From Nageia nagi (taxonomy: Eukaryota; Pinophyta), in NCBI GenBank assembly GCA_050084985.1, contig JBITNC010000001.1, positions 167,586,001-167,650,000 of the forward strand: a DNA stretch of 64,000 bases. Direction: 5' to 3'. Made by a program: the position numbers and the translations under genes. The first letter of the stretch is position 1, and every line of letters begins with the position of its first letter. Positions 12,280 to 24,079 of this stretch are shown here, in pieces. The notes under the pieces were generated by a model, which was not told the DNA's origin, did no database searches, and saw only the letters and a list, made by a program, of their open reading frames with translations.

Positions 12280-15200
12280 TGTTACCATTACTAGATCCTT
12301 CTTTATAATCACCCTAACTTGTATTTCTTTAGTCTTTACTCTTGTGGCTAATAGGGCTAATTGTTGTAATGCAACATGAGTATCATATAAAATAATATCC
12401 TATTATGCTTGATTTCTTAAATTATAAAGTTTAGAAAGGCTTACCATATTTTCTCCAACCTGCTTAGCTCAGTTTTTCTTGAAATGTTTGATTATTTTTA
12501 GCAACTTTGTTTTATCATTATTCAAAATTTGATTTGTTATTGTAGTCTTTTTTAGCTCTTCTTCCATTTCTTAAGTTTTCTACCTATCCACTTTGCTAGA
12601 GTAAGCATTTAATTCCTCAATTTGATTCTTTAATTTATCCATCTCTACCTTTGCTTCTTGTAGATTTTTGTCATGCTCAACTTTCTATTTGGCCAATTTC
12701 TCAATTAGTTCATTATTTTGATTCTTCAACCTAACCATTATTTTTTCTTTCTTTGATCTTTCTCCTTTTAGTTTGTCAATATTCTTATTCAATTTCTCTA
12801 TTTTATTCTCTATTTATTTGGGACTCTTTCCTACTACAAGGTAATTATTAATTAAAAATCTTAATTGATCCATTGCTAAGGCATTTTGCATTTTCATATT
12901 TATTATTGCGATAGGGGCATTTTTATCTAATTTTCCTTTCTTAAAGGGAATCTGTGCAAGTTGTATATCTCTCAAATTTATTAATCTACTTATTAATCTA
13001 TCTTGATGTTCAAGGAGAGTAGGGGTTTTATTTACAAATGTGGATCAAGCAATAGGTTCTACCATTTGGGTAGAAAAATGCTTTGAATTTCCTTTTCTAT
13101 TGTAGTAGAAAAAATAACTAAAGAATGTTTTTGCATACCCATTTTTGAAGTGGAGGTTAGGGCTTTCAAGGTATCCATTTCTTTTTCTTTCTCCTTATTT
13201 GTTCCTATAGCCTACTCTTTATTATTCCTCTTCTTCTTTAGTATCAATTTCTTCTTTCTTAAGAGTCTTATGTATTGGGCTAGAGTCTTTTCTTTTATCT
13301 TTTTCCTCATCATCATCATCTTCACCTACTCTTGGTCCTTATATAATAAGTACATTTCCTCCCCCTTGTTGAAATTCATCCCCTAGTTCTTCTTGAGCAT
13401 CTTGATATACAATAGTATCTATGCTTTGGGGTTTATGAGTTTCTATATCTATAAGCTCCATATATCCAACACTTTGCTTGGGCTCTTCTTCTATTTCTTA
13501 TGGGAATGGAATCTTCTTTGGCATTGATGGCTCCTTAAAAGATTGTATTTTCTCTAGGGTTTATTGCCCTATAGTTGGCTTCTTAAGCAACAACTTAATT
13601 TTCTTTTATTTTTTAGGGGAAGTTTCACTAGAAGTAGTAGGTATTTCAACTAATGTCTCTTTTCTCTTCCTCCTTAACTACTTAGAGCTTGAATATTATT
13701 CAATTTTCCTTTTCTTTGGATCTTTTAGCTCCTCATCTCTCTATGCCATTGGTTGGTCATATTACGATGCCTTCCCTTAAAAATTTGCTAATAATGGTTT
13801 TCCTTTCTCTAGTAATGATTTCCCTTTCTTTAGCAATGGGTCCTTTTAGTACTATGAGTACCAATATATGTTGTGTTTAAACTCACCCAAAGTATTATTT
13901 TTTACATGAATAACCTTGGTTGTGTATTCAAATATGAATTTTGTGAAATATTAAATTAAATTTGGCCCCTAATTCATCTCATCTTTGAGCTGGGAAATAA
14001 ACTCCAAGTCTAAGGAAAACACTTACCTTCTTGCCTCCCATAACCTATATTTTTAACCCCTTCTAAGGACATCCATGCTTTATCTAATATAAAAAATTCC
14101 CACTTAGGGGATGCCTTAGCTTCCTAGTTAGTTTAATTTACAAAATACTCTATGTGTGGTCAAGATTCATGGTTGAATGTTGGGCATTTTTTATTAGCTT
14201 TAACAATTCTTGAAAATTCCCTAACATGGTTATACATCCAAGGTTGCTTTAATTTTTCTAACTTAAAATTTTGAATCAAAAAATTTGACAACTCCTCTTT
14301 ACATCATATTTCTAAAAAAAGTAAAATAACTTGCTACATCGAGCATTTTAATCATGGGCTTAAAATTCTCACCTAATCTGTATCTAGTTTCTATTGCACA
14401 AATCTATCTACCCATTTCCAAAGAATACAACTATGGAATAACATACTTAGATTACAAAAATGTAGTATCAAAATATCCATACCTCAAAATAACCATCCTC
14501 TCCTTGAGAAAATACTAGTCTCTAATCCTATTTTCACCTTGCAAGGCATCCTGGATTGTTTGATGCAATCTATGTACATTTCATCTTGTAAGAATCTTCA
14601 TGGTTGGTAAAAAAAACTTCTCATTGAACTCATAATATGAGCCATATAACTTTGTGAGTACTAGCACCCTAATTTCAATTGATGTAGGAGCTATAGAAGC
14701 AATTACTGATACTATAGACAAACCTCCATCAACCAAAAATTGTAAATTTTGGTGAACAATTAACCACCATAAAAAAGAAGAGTGCCTAAAGTCTACCTTA
14801 TCTATACTAAATAGATTTTTCTAATTTCATTCAAAATAAAAATATCAAAATCATAGAAAATATAATATTTAATAATATTGTAGGCCATTCTCATCATGGT
14901 TTCATCTACCTTTATCTAGGTCACCCATCCAAGAATCACTACTAGAGCTTGGAGGACCTATCTATCTTGAGATTTGATAAATAATGCAATATCATAGCTC
15001 TATTGTAGCTTGGTTGTAGACCCAATGTACCTTTCATTGATCTAGTTGATCATATAACCTTAATTCTAATAGAAATACCATTTTTTTTTCTTCAAATCAA
15101 CTAGCTTCTTTACATGTAAGTTCTAATCAATTGGAACTGCAAAAGCATTCAAAGCGGTAGTAGGGAAATAGTCTAGGAAAATGTTGAGTTGATACTTTGA

Positions 15201-15425
15201 CTCATATTCACCATTTTTTTGTTCTTTATATACTCTTATCATGTATCCTTGTGGGATATGCCTTAGAGAAATGGTATTCAATGGCTCTGGACATGTAAAT
15301 GACTCATATGGAACAAATATACCATGCCTTGGTTGAGCATGATATTATTTCCTTCTACCTTCTTCTTTCTCCTTCCTACATCACTAGGCATATGCTATAG
15401 TAATAGTGGCTTTTTTTGATCTATG
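12280..15425 (-). pseudogene. Element B extra ORF: unknown N-terminal domain, acidic linker, coiled coil
   Basis: Downstream of integrase, in the same (sense) orientation, the minus strand carries a decayed reading frame of about 1,000 codons. It may start at the ATG near 15431 (MVHRSKKATITIAYA). Segments that stay open include GIFVPYESFTCPEPLNTISL (about 15325), FFLPTMKILTR (about 14610) and VLVLTKLYGSYYEFNEK (about 14660). Around 13700-13300 come an acidic, low-complexity linker (EDDDDEEKDKRKD) and then, at about 12900-12540, a heptad-like Lys/Glu/Leu-rich coiled coil (IENKIEKLNKNIDKLKGE; MDKLKNQIEEL). I do not recognise the N-terminal domain. Extra ORFs between integrase and 3' LTR are known in Tat-group elements, and this one could be structural. 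An alternative is a captured host gene. Confidence 0.6.
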
Positions 15426-16089
15426 CACCATGTTTCCATATGGTTGAGAAATCCCCTCTCAATCTAGTTAACCTTAGGAGCATTCTCCATATATTTTTCA
15501 TGAATATTTTCTAGCTATGAATCTATTCCCTCCTTTGAAATGAACATAGTTTCTTACGGTTTTTCCATTATGCTCTTCAATTTCATAGTGGCCCTAGTTA
15601 ATATCACTCTCCTAAACTTATTCAACTGCATTGCTTCTCAAACTCCACAAACTCTTTGATACACTAGCATTGATAGCTCTCAACATAGTTCTTTTCTCTG
15701 TAACTGCATGAAAGCTTAGGTTCTCAAATTCACTAAGGAAATAATGATTTTAGGGTTAAGTTTTATTATACAAGGGGTCCTAACTTTTGAATATTAATAG
15801 TAATTAATAACAAAAGGAATGTTAGAATTTGCATGGAGAAATTTTAACAAATTTGGTAGGTAAATGGTATTAACTTTAGTTGCACCAATTTAAATTGAAG
15901 GGTGATGTGTAGGTAGGAGGCTTTTTCAAGCCAATCCTTCTTTAAATTCAAATCCCTTGACAAGAAATTTTACATCAACTAGATGTTATTACCACCATGC
16001 CTAATAAACTACATACCATTAATGACTAACCTAACTCCTAGGGAACCACATAAGAGTTATACATATTTTTTTTAAATCAAAGTAGAAAA

Positions 16090-17300
16090 ATATTTACATT
16101 GTACATACTTGATGGTTGTTATGAAGTTAGTTGATTACTCGATAATTTTTGAGATTAATCATGTTAATTGATATAGGTAGTTCTTAGGACCTAGATATAT
16201 CCTTCAACTTGAATGCATTATTCTACATGAAGTATTTGATGATGTATGGCCCACTCCATAAGGAGTAAAACTTTTGATGTCTCCTAGGATTTGCTTGTTC
16301 TTTATACCATTTCAAAACTATATCTCCAAGTTTAAATTTCATCAAGGAAGATTTGTTTTTATTGAAAAATTACTTCTTAATCTCTTATATTTACTAGAAA
16401 TCTTTATATGTTTTGTTTTTGTCTTCTTCTAGCTTGATCAACTGATTCATTCTAATCTATAAAGGCTCAAAATTAGAATCTTCCAACTCTTGTAGAATTT
16501 TTAGTGTAGGTAACTCCAGATGAATAGGTATTATTGGTCTCCTACCATAAACCAATGAATAAGGCAATGTTTTGATATTTGATTTGATACTAATTCTTTC
16601 AACCCATAATGCAAAGTCTAACCTTATATGCCATTGTCTAAGATTCCCTTCAATAGTTCTTTTAATGATCCAGGGATAAATTTTTATTTATTAATTTTGC
16701 TAACATGTTCCCTTGAGGGGTAATAATTTGAATAGAATAACCAATAGATCCTATACTCTACAACAAACTTTGATAGTTTAGCCTCTATGAATGCTGAACC
16801 ATTATTGGACATAATGGTTCATGGGATTCCAAAATGAATGATTAATCTTTGTAACATTTTGATTACTATCTCTTGATCTACACTTTTGCATGGCATAGCT
16901 TCAGACCATCTTATAAAATAATCTCTTATAGTTAGGATAAAATTATGACCTACTAAAGAATTTGGATTTATAACACCAATGAAGTCTAAATCCCATTGTT
17001 ATAATGGTTCTTCAATGATTACAAAATTCAAAGGCATGGAAGCTTCTCTTTATTTTTCCATATACCTACTACATTTGTCACATTCTCGGTCTATCTTGAA
17101 AGAATCTTGGAATATAATAGGCCAATTATAACCCACTTGTAAAATATTTATTACTATAGTTGGACCATTGTAATCTCTTCAAGAGAATCCATGGTGAAAC
17201 TCATACAAGATCCTCTAAACTTTATCTTGAGTCACACATCATAAGAGAGTATAGTCAAAGTTCTTCCTATAGAGATGGTCATCAATCATCATGAATTTTA
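16090..17300 (-). pseudogene. Element B integrase (decayed)
   Basis: The minus strand shows the end of the zinc domain (RECDKCSRYM, near 17080), the core start QWDLDFIGVI (about 17000), DYFIRWSEAMPCKS (about 16910), NNGSAF (about 16810, where the usual D of DNGSAF is N), and the C-terminal part with LGDIVLKWYKEQANPRRH, then SLWSGPYIIKYF (about 16345-16240), ending near 16090 in LKNYRVIN-stop. This is a full-length domain by order, with several stops. The integrase type differs from that of A, C and D (LWSGPY C-terminal motif, no chromodomain seen). The 660 bases from 15430 to 16090 hold no recognisable frame. Confidence 0.87.
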
Positions 17301-17339
17301 ATGCTTATATTTTGAATCTTCTTCTCTAAATTTTTTCCA

Positions 17340-17960
17340 AAGACTCAAGGCATCATCTAGTTTTAAAATAAATAATGTATTATTTGACCCATTTACTTTC
17401 CTCATTTGCATGCTCATCATCATCAATGATAGCAATCATATGTTTTGCTTTTGCCATGTTTTCATAGATAGATTTTCCTCTAACAAGTTTGGTTGGTTTT
17501 ATCTCAACATTACATTCCATTATCTTTGTAATCCAACCAGCTTTCCCTTCATCCAATTCTCCTTGGATAATATAATTTCTTACATCTAGGTGAATAGTGT
17601 ATATGAGGACTTTATTCTGGGACAAATAATGCTTAAAATTTTTCAACCCTTTAATAATAGAAAATACTTACTTTTCAATGAATGATTACCTTTCTTGATG
17701 TCCAAGCAATGTTTGACTATGAGATGGTATGGGATTTTCTTCTTTTTGGTCATTCTTTTGTGCCAAAATGTTTGTAATGCTTTTCTCAGCTCCACAAGCA
17801 TACATAATGAAGTCTTTTGAAAAATATGTATTCTTCAAGATAGAATATTTTATTATTACTTGCATGATGTTATGAAAATATTCTTTTGCTTCAGTAGACC
17901 AAGAAAATTAATTATATTTCTTCAACATTGTAGTGATCGAAGAAATAATCTTAGAAAAAA
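17340..17960 (-). pseudogene. Element B native RNase H (downstream of RT)
   Basis: The minus strand reads YACGAEKSITNILAQKNDQ (about 17800), then SHSQTLLGHQER (about 17715), LKNFKHYLSQNKVLIYT (17646 downward) and WITKIMECNVEIKPTKLVRG (about 17540). This is the classical RT-linked RNase H and tether of plant Ty3/gypsy elements. Because it is present at its normal place, the second RNase H at 36250-36830 is additional and not a translocated sole copy. Confidence 0.85.
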
Positions 17961-18663
17961 TCATTGATAATTTTTCTAACAAAATTAATTTGACCAAAGA
18001 ATGACTTCAGGTCCTTTTTATTTGAAGGAATAAGTAATGCCTTAGTGGATTTGATCCTATCAATATCAATTGCTATCCATTCTCCAAAAATAATATGACC
18101 AAGCAACTTTCCTTGGTTATCCATAAAAATAGATTTTTTTAGGATTAATGAAAATCCTAAATTGCATGCATTTTTCAAAAACTTACCTAAGTTGGTCTAT
18201 ATGATCTTTTCTACTTCTATAAAATATAGTGATATCATATAAATAGACTAGGATAATCTTGTTAATTAACTCACCAAAGGCATGGTCCATGACTCTTTAG
18301 AATGTGGCCCTAGCATTGGATATACCAAAGGGCATTCTCTAAAATGCAAATGTACCCCATTTAGTTGTGAATGTAGTTCTGTACTGATCCTCATCCTTCA
18401 CCCAAATTTGATTAAATCTTAAAAAATCATCAACCATAGAAAAACAACATGCACCAACAATAGTTTGTAGGATCTATTCCATATAATGTAGAGGATAATT
18501 ATATTTTAGGGGCACTCAATTCAAATTTTTAAAATCAACATAGAGTCTAATTTCTCTATTTTTCTTACTTACTGAGACCAAATTAGCCACCCATGTGGAG
18601 TGCTTAATAGGATAAGTTATTTTAGCATTTAAGATCTTAAGCAACTCTTATTTCTTTGCTTCC
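17961..18663 (-). pseudogene. Element B reverse transcriptase, main part after the C insertion
   Basis: Starting at the C insertion point, the minus strand reads ELLKILNAKITYPIKHSTWV, VSKKNREIRLYVDF (18640-18540), then the FAF-MPFG-NARATF block (about 18350-18290), YLYDITIF at about 18240 (the YLDD box with its first D changed to Y), LGFSLILKKSIFMDNQGKLL and ALLIPSNKKDLKSFFGQ (18178-17951). These are RT palm and thumb. The fingers start is at 35905-36158, on the far side of element C. Confidence 0.9.
18659..18663. other. Target-site duplication of element C (left copy, CTTCC)
   Basis: CTTCC lies immediately left of the first LTR base (18664) and is repeated immediately right of the other LTR (35900-35904). 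Ty3/gypsy integrases make 5-bp duplications. With one copy deleted, the RT reading frame of element B runs on without a shift. Confidence 0.93.
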
Positions 18664-19549
18664 TATTAGTCAAAAAATCAACTTTGTTAGTAAACAAGAC
18701 AAATACAATTAATACAAACTAAAATTTTATTAATTTTCTAGATGACCTCAATATTACAGATTTCATATCACTAGATCCAATTGCCTTATGAAAGGGCTTT
18801 TTTCAAATGCTTGTATAAAATAGGTTGTTCAAGTATATGGACAAAAGGTCACCAATGACCCTTATAGGAATATCGATGATGGAGGTGGAATGTTGATGCT
18901 CGATATCAAGTCATTGGTGTTTTTGTAACTTTGAATTTTTTGACTAATTTGAGTGACTCTCTTTGGTTCTAGCTTTTTATCATATGTATCTATGATGCCT
19001 TTGAATTCTACTGCATCTTAACACCTATGAACCCTACACATATGCTTAAACAACACATTAAAATATACTTGTACTTTTTTAAAATCTTAACATAAGGAAG
19101 AAAAGCATATAATAATAATCAAACTAAAATAAACCTCACAGTTCTATCTTCATTTCAGCAGCATAAGTCTACTTCAATTTTCCCCTAATTTTTTATTGTC
19201 TATTTGCCTCATGTATTTATAAATTTTTTTAATGGGCATTTGTGGAATTCTAGAAGGCTAAAAAGGGGGAGCCAAAGTTTATCACCAGCTTGAAATAACC
19301 AAAGGGATTTTGCATTTGGTGATAATGCAGGTAATGACTAATCCTCTCTATCCATACTTTTGCAAAGAGGATGAAACTTACAATTCATCTTCTATTTTTT
19401 GAGTTTTGATTTTTTCATTGCAAAGTCATCAATGATCATAAGTAGATGCTAGGGACCATTGCTAATTGCTAGCAATTGTATCCTAATCATTAATATTTTA
19501 AGTCTTTTAATTTTTTAATGTATAAGTGGATCATATTTTGATGTCTACA
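18664..19549 (-). repeat. Element C 3' LTR (886 bp)
   Basis: It matches 35015-35899 over its full length. On the minus strand it starts TGTAGACATCAAAATA (at 19549). At the other end the canonical CA (TG on plus) has become TA. A TATAAATA box lies at 19214-19221, minus strand. Confidence 0.95.
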
Positions 19550-19563
19550 TTTTATCCCTTTTT
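19550..19563 (-). promoter_or_regulatory. Element C polypurine tract
   Basis: The minus strand reads AAAAAGGGATAAAA directly before the TGTAGACA start of the 3' LTR. This is the place and composition of the plus-strand DNA primer in LTR elements, with one T interrupting the purines. Confidence 0.75.
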
Positions 19564-20699
19564 GAATTATTAATTGAAGATGAGGTTAATAGTTCAAAAA
19601 CATAAAATGGAAAGCTTTAAATTATTATTTTATCTACTTTTATTTGAGGCTTTTTGTGATTGAAATTTTAACTCAATTTCTTATGTAAGTCAAAATTTTG
19701 ATCTATCAAATTATGATAAAATATGTTTTCATTTAACATTTGATGTGTTTTGAAAATAAATTTGGATATACTTTAGAAATGAATATTTTTTGTATGACAA
19801 TGTGTTGAGCTTATGAGACAGTTGCATGATATTTCTGTTATTTCATTTTGTGTGTCTAAGCACACATGTACCATATAAGTATTTCTTTAGTATATGGGTT
19901 TTTAACAATGTTGTCCTTTGTCTTGATAACAAGGTTTCAAGATAATCTTATGTAATAACGATTTATCACATTTTACCATTTTTGATATTTGCAAAATCAA
20001 CAATATCTTAAGAAATATTATCAAAATCTTTTGTGCATGAAGCTTAAGATTCTTAAAAAAAATATAATCATAATCCCTTTTTTTATTTCCTTAAATCGCT
20101 AGTAGTAGACTTAAAATGTTAGCATATGTCAATGAATCATAAGCATTTGCTATCTAGTCATCAGCATTGCATGTCATAGGATTATAAAAAGAAAAGGTTT
20201 AAATTTCATTATTACTTTGTATCTTATTTTGTCATTTTCTTATTTGCTAGGTATCATTTATTCTTTGTACTTTTTACTATGTTGTTAGCTATTAGTATCT
20301 AATGAGACTATCATGCCTCCATGTCATCATTCTATTGGCCATTCTTGACCTATCTAAGAAGAGGTAGGGTTTTAAACTAACCTTGTTTTTTATTTTTTGC
20401 TTATATCTGATATTTTAACCATTTTGTTTTAATTTTCTAGTTTTAAAATACACTAATTAGGTACTTAAAATATTTCCATTAGGTACTTAAAATGTTTCCA
20501 TTAGATTAGAATATAATTTAAACTTTTCTTCATATTAGTTTTGACAAATTTTCAAACCCTCAATCATGATTACCAATAAGAGCCAAAGGGTTTTAGGGTC
20601 ATCAATGTTTATATGTTGAATGTCGATGATTCTATAACACCAATATTTGAATGCTAATGTTTCATGTTGAATCACCCATTTTTTTTAAGTTAAGTTTTA
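19564..20699. other. Element C 3' internal spacer, no gene seen
   Basis: AT-rich sequence between the 3' LTR and the plus-strand mobile-domain relic. It has no supported ORF on either strand. A short direct repeat ('taggtacttaaaatrtttccattag') occurs at about 20458-20505. Confidence 0.5.
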
Positions 20700-22725
20700 T
20701 GAATTTGTAGGTTTGAGACATTTTTGAGCCTCATGGTAGATACCCTTCTATCTTCAAGTGGGTAGGGAGTTTCTAGGTCCTGCTAATCACACATTTTTTA
20801 GGATAATCAGATTTGGCATGGGCCCATATATGGGTCACATTCATTGGGAGTATCCTTTATTGGCAGCTTTGTTAGATAGATGGGATGCTTATACTTTGAC
20901 CTTTCATCTCCCAACCAAGGAGATGATGATCACTATAGAGGATATTCATCGATTATATAGGCTACCATCCATGGTCAGAAGATATAACATGTGGTAGATA
21001 GAGCTGGAGCTTTGCCAATAATTTCATATCTTTATGGAGTAGATAGAGTTGATACTATTATTTTTAAGATTATTTCTAGAGAAATCTGATACTACCAATA
21101 TTGGATGGAGGATCATATGGGAGCTATAGTTTTTCATATTTGATAGTATTAGTTCAATGTTATGCTCTCCCAAATACTGGTGGTGGGAGATTCCCATGAT
21201 CACTTTTACCAATTATATTAGATATGATGTGGCATGAGATAGTGTATGCTTTGGTGCCTACACTATTAGCTCAAATTTATAGAGATATATTCTTTTATTC
21301 TCTAGGGAATCATGCTTCATTATCAATTACTATCACTTTGCAGGCATGGGCTTATGAGTATATTGGTATAGCTCACCCTTCAAGATTACTTATGGTTGGT
21401 TTTGGTAATCATTTGGAGTATGAGGTAGGCATCATTCAATGGCATGATGATTTTTATGTTCATCCATTAGATGGCATTAGGTGAGATGTGGCCTATTACC
21501 ATCACATCCTAGCTTAGTTAGTTTTGAATTAGGTGAGGTTTAGACCTTATCATTTATATCTAGTTTGTGTTGAGCTTGTAAGAGAGATTACTAGTATTCA
21601 GTAGCCACATTATTGAGTGGTAGATGTATAGATTTTCTTGAGTTTTTTCAATTTGGGAGAGTACACCACCAATTTGGTTTAGTTTAGGACATTCCACCTT
21701 CACTTATGCTATATCAACATGAGGGTACCATCCTAGTGGATGGTGTTCAATCTTTGGTGTATATAAAGCTAAATCCTACTCAAAAGGAGGCAATTACTAA
21801 GGATGATACTAGGGTAGATGATATTGGCATCACTAAGGAGTTTAGAGCTTGGTAGCATATTGAGTTAGAGGGTGGTGATGATGATGGAAAGGGTAGATGG
21901 ATTCATTAGCATGTTGATGATATCAAGGAGTTGGGTGTAGCTGCAAGTGAGGTAGCAGCAGGTGAGGGAGAGGAGAGAATGATAGATGCTATTGAGGAGT
22001 TTATTTTAAAGGAGAGAGTAGTGAGTATAGATAAGGAGGGAGTTTTCCTAGCTAGAGATGATGATGATAAAGGTGATATCTTGATGACTCAAATTCCTAG
22101 TATTGATACTTTACTAGGTAATATTTATGAGCTCAAATATTAGTTGGCATAGGCCAACACATGCATGTTATGATATATAGCTAAGAGGGATTAGTATCAT
22201 AAAGAGAGGGATGAGGCTCATACATCACTGTAGGGAGCTCAAGGTCATTAGATGGGAGTAGCACCTACTCTTGGGAGTATAGAGAGTAGATATTTAGCAT
22301 TTATTTATGGTATTTGTTAGTAGAGAGATTATTATAGTGCTATTGTTCAAAATTGGTTGAAAGTTGTACTAGCATTTTCCCTTGGAGTATAGTATCCTAT
22401 ACCTCCATTGAGTTATATGCCTATTGACTTGTCTACAAATCAAGCTAGTAGTAGTGATTAGGGGATAGCAGGTACTCTAGATAGGATAGTGAGATCCAAA
22501 GCCTCTCCTAGCAGGGGTACTACACCTTGGGCATCCTCCCAAGGTATTGTGAGATCATCAAAGTTACGAGGGGCTACACAAAAAGCCAATCCTAGAGGAT
22601 CTATTGGTACTCCTCCTAGTCATAGCACTAGAGAGATAAATAGTAGTAGAGAGATCATGGTAGTTCTCAAGGTTAGGTTAGTGGTTGGAGTAGTCTTCAA
22701 TCATGATCTAGTGGTTGGGTAGTCC
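20700..22725 (+). pseudogene. Plant mobile domain (PMD) gene relic, antisense to element C
   Basis: On the plus strand, opposite to C's gag-pol, 20758-20997 encodes HWEYPLLAALLDRWDAYTLT followed by FHLPTKEMMITIEDIHRLYR, the signature of the plant mobile domain (MAIN/MAIL1-type, often annotated 'aminotransferase-like'). The domain goes on at 21224-21484 with LVPTLLAQIYRDIFFYSLGN and LQAWAYEYIGIAHPSR. Then comes an acidic stretch (21931-22143, FLARDDDDKGDI) and a Ser/Gly/Arg-rich tail (22489-22722). Stops and at least two frameshifts separate the parts; the original would be roughly 670 codons. PMD genes are known both as host nuclear proteins and as cargo of plant transposons, and antisense extra ORFs between integrase and 3' LTR are described for Tat-group elements. 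The role in the element is unknown. Confidence 0.82.
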
Positions 22726-24079
22726 ATGAGGATGCCCATATTGTATTTTTATCATGATGATGAGACTATATACTTTATGAGATCATGTATTTTTATATGT
22801 TTATATTTTTTATGAGATGATGTAATTGAGATGTTATGATTTGATATGTTGTATGATTGAGTAGTTGAGGATATTTGGGCTGATGTCATGTTTAGTTTTA
22901 TATTAGCAGATAGGTATATAATGATATATTTTCTTATTATTATATATTCAAGTTTATGATGGTTTCATATATTGAATGATGTTCAAATATTTTTATCCTA
23001 TTATCATAAAGGTTATATAAAATACTAGATAATGAAATTTTTGTAAATAAAATTTTATAAGATATATTTTAAGTGTAATAGTACAAAATCAGATGCATCA
23101 TTTTCTATTTCTTGGCTATGTATGTGTATAAATAAATATATGATAAGAAATGTTATACAAATATAGAAGATAACTAGAATAACAACATCACTTATCAATT
23201 TAAATAATAATAAAGATAATTTTATATTGGGATATATGGATAATATTGATAACATAACATGATTAAAGAAACACTCAATTAACTAGCTTTATCAATCTTT
23301 CTTTTATCTTCATTTATGCAATTAGAGATGATATAAAACATAGTCAAAATATCAAAAGTTTATCTTGAACTCATGTGTGCATGGTGATATTCATTTACTT
23401 CTCTAAACATCCATAAATTAAATGTTTTTAAAAGCATAGTTTAAAGTCAATTCTCCATATGTGCATATAGTGGTCCAAATTTCTTTGGAAGTGTTGCCTC
23501 TTCATTAGGTATGCCCCATTACTAGAAAAGCATCCATAGCCCTAATAGAGGATACTACAATAACCCAAGCATATATTTTATACTTTTTTTCTTTTTTCTC
23601 TTCTCACTTTATTTTTTTAGTCTCTTTTTTTTTGCCTTGGATTTGGTATGAAGCAAAATAATGGGATAATATTTCCTTTAAAACTATACTTTAAAACATT
23701 CAATGTCTATTTGTTTTGAGATTTTAAATGTGAGAATAGTGTTTGAGTTAGTGATATTTCAAAGATATCAAACATGTTTATCTATCATCTTAAATTGACT
23801 AAAATTCAGATATTAGATGTCATAATAGAAGCTAGAATGATGATCACTTTAAATAATATTATGTCAATCATACATATGCGATGTAATATGTGTAAAAATG
23901 GTATATATGAATGGGGGAATATATAAATATAAATTGATAAGTGATCTAAATTATTATATTTTTCATCAAATAAGAATAGCATTCCCTAATTTAATAATTG
24001 GATATATATATATATATAATTTTTTTAGAATTTTTTTATTTTTATGATTTTTTGATTGATGTTTTTTTTCTTTTTTTAG
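22726..24079. other. Non-coding AT-rich stretch of element C
   Basis: Between the tail of the PMD relic and the sense extra ORF I see no supported gene. There is a short (TA)n run at 24004-24018. Poly-T tracts at about 23580-23635 and 24020-24080 would be poly-A on the element's sense strand. Confidence 0.5.

Noticed and set aside
13150-13880. Plus-strand hydrophobic open frames (rich in Phe, Ser, Leu, Ile) that look like membrane proteins
   Set aside because: They are the reverse complement of the Glu/Lys-rich acidic linker and coiled-coil region of the element B extra ORF; the minus strand explains the composition.
24004-24018. (TA)n run as a microsatellite of interest
   Set aside because: Too short to be notable in such AT-rich DNA.
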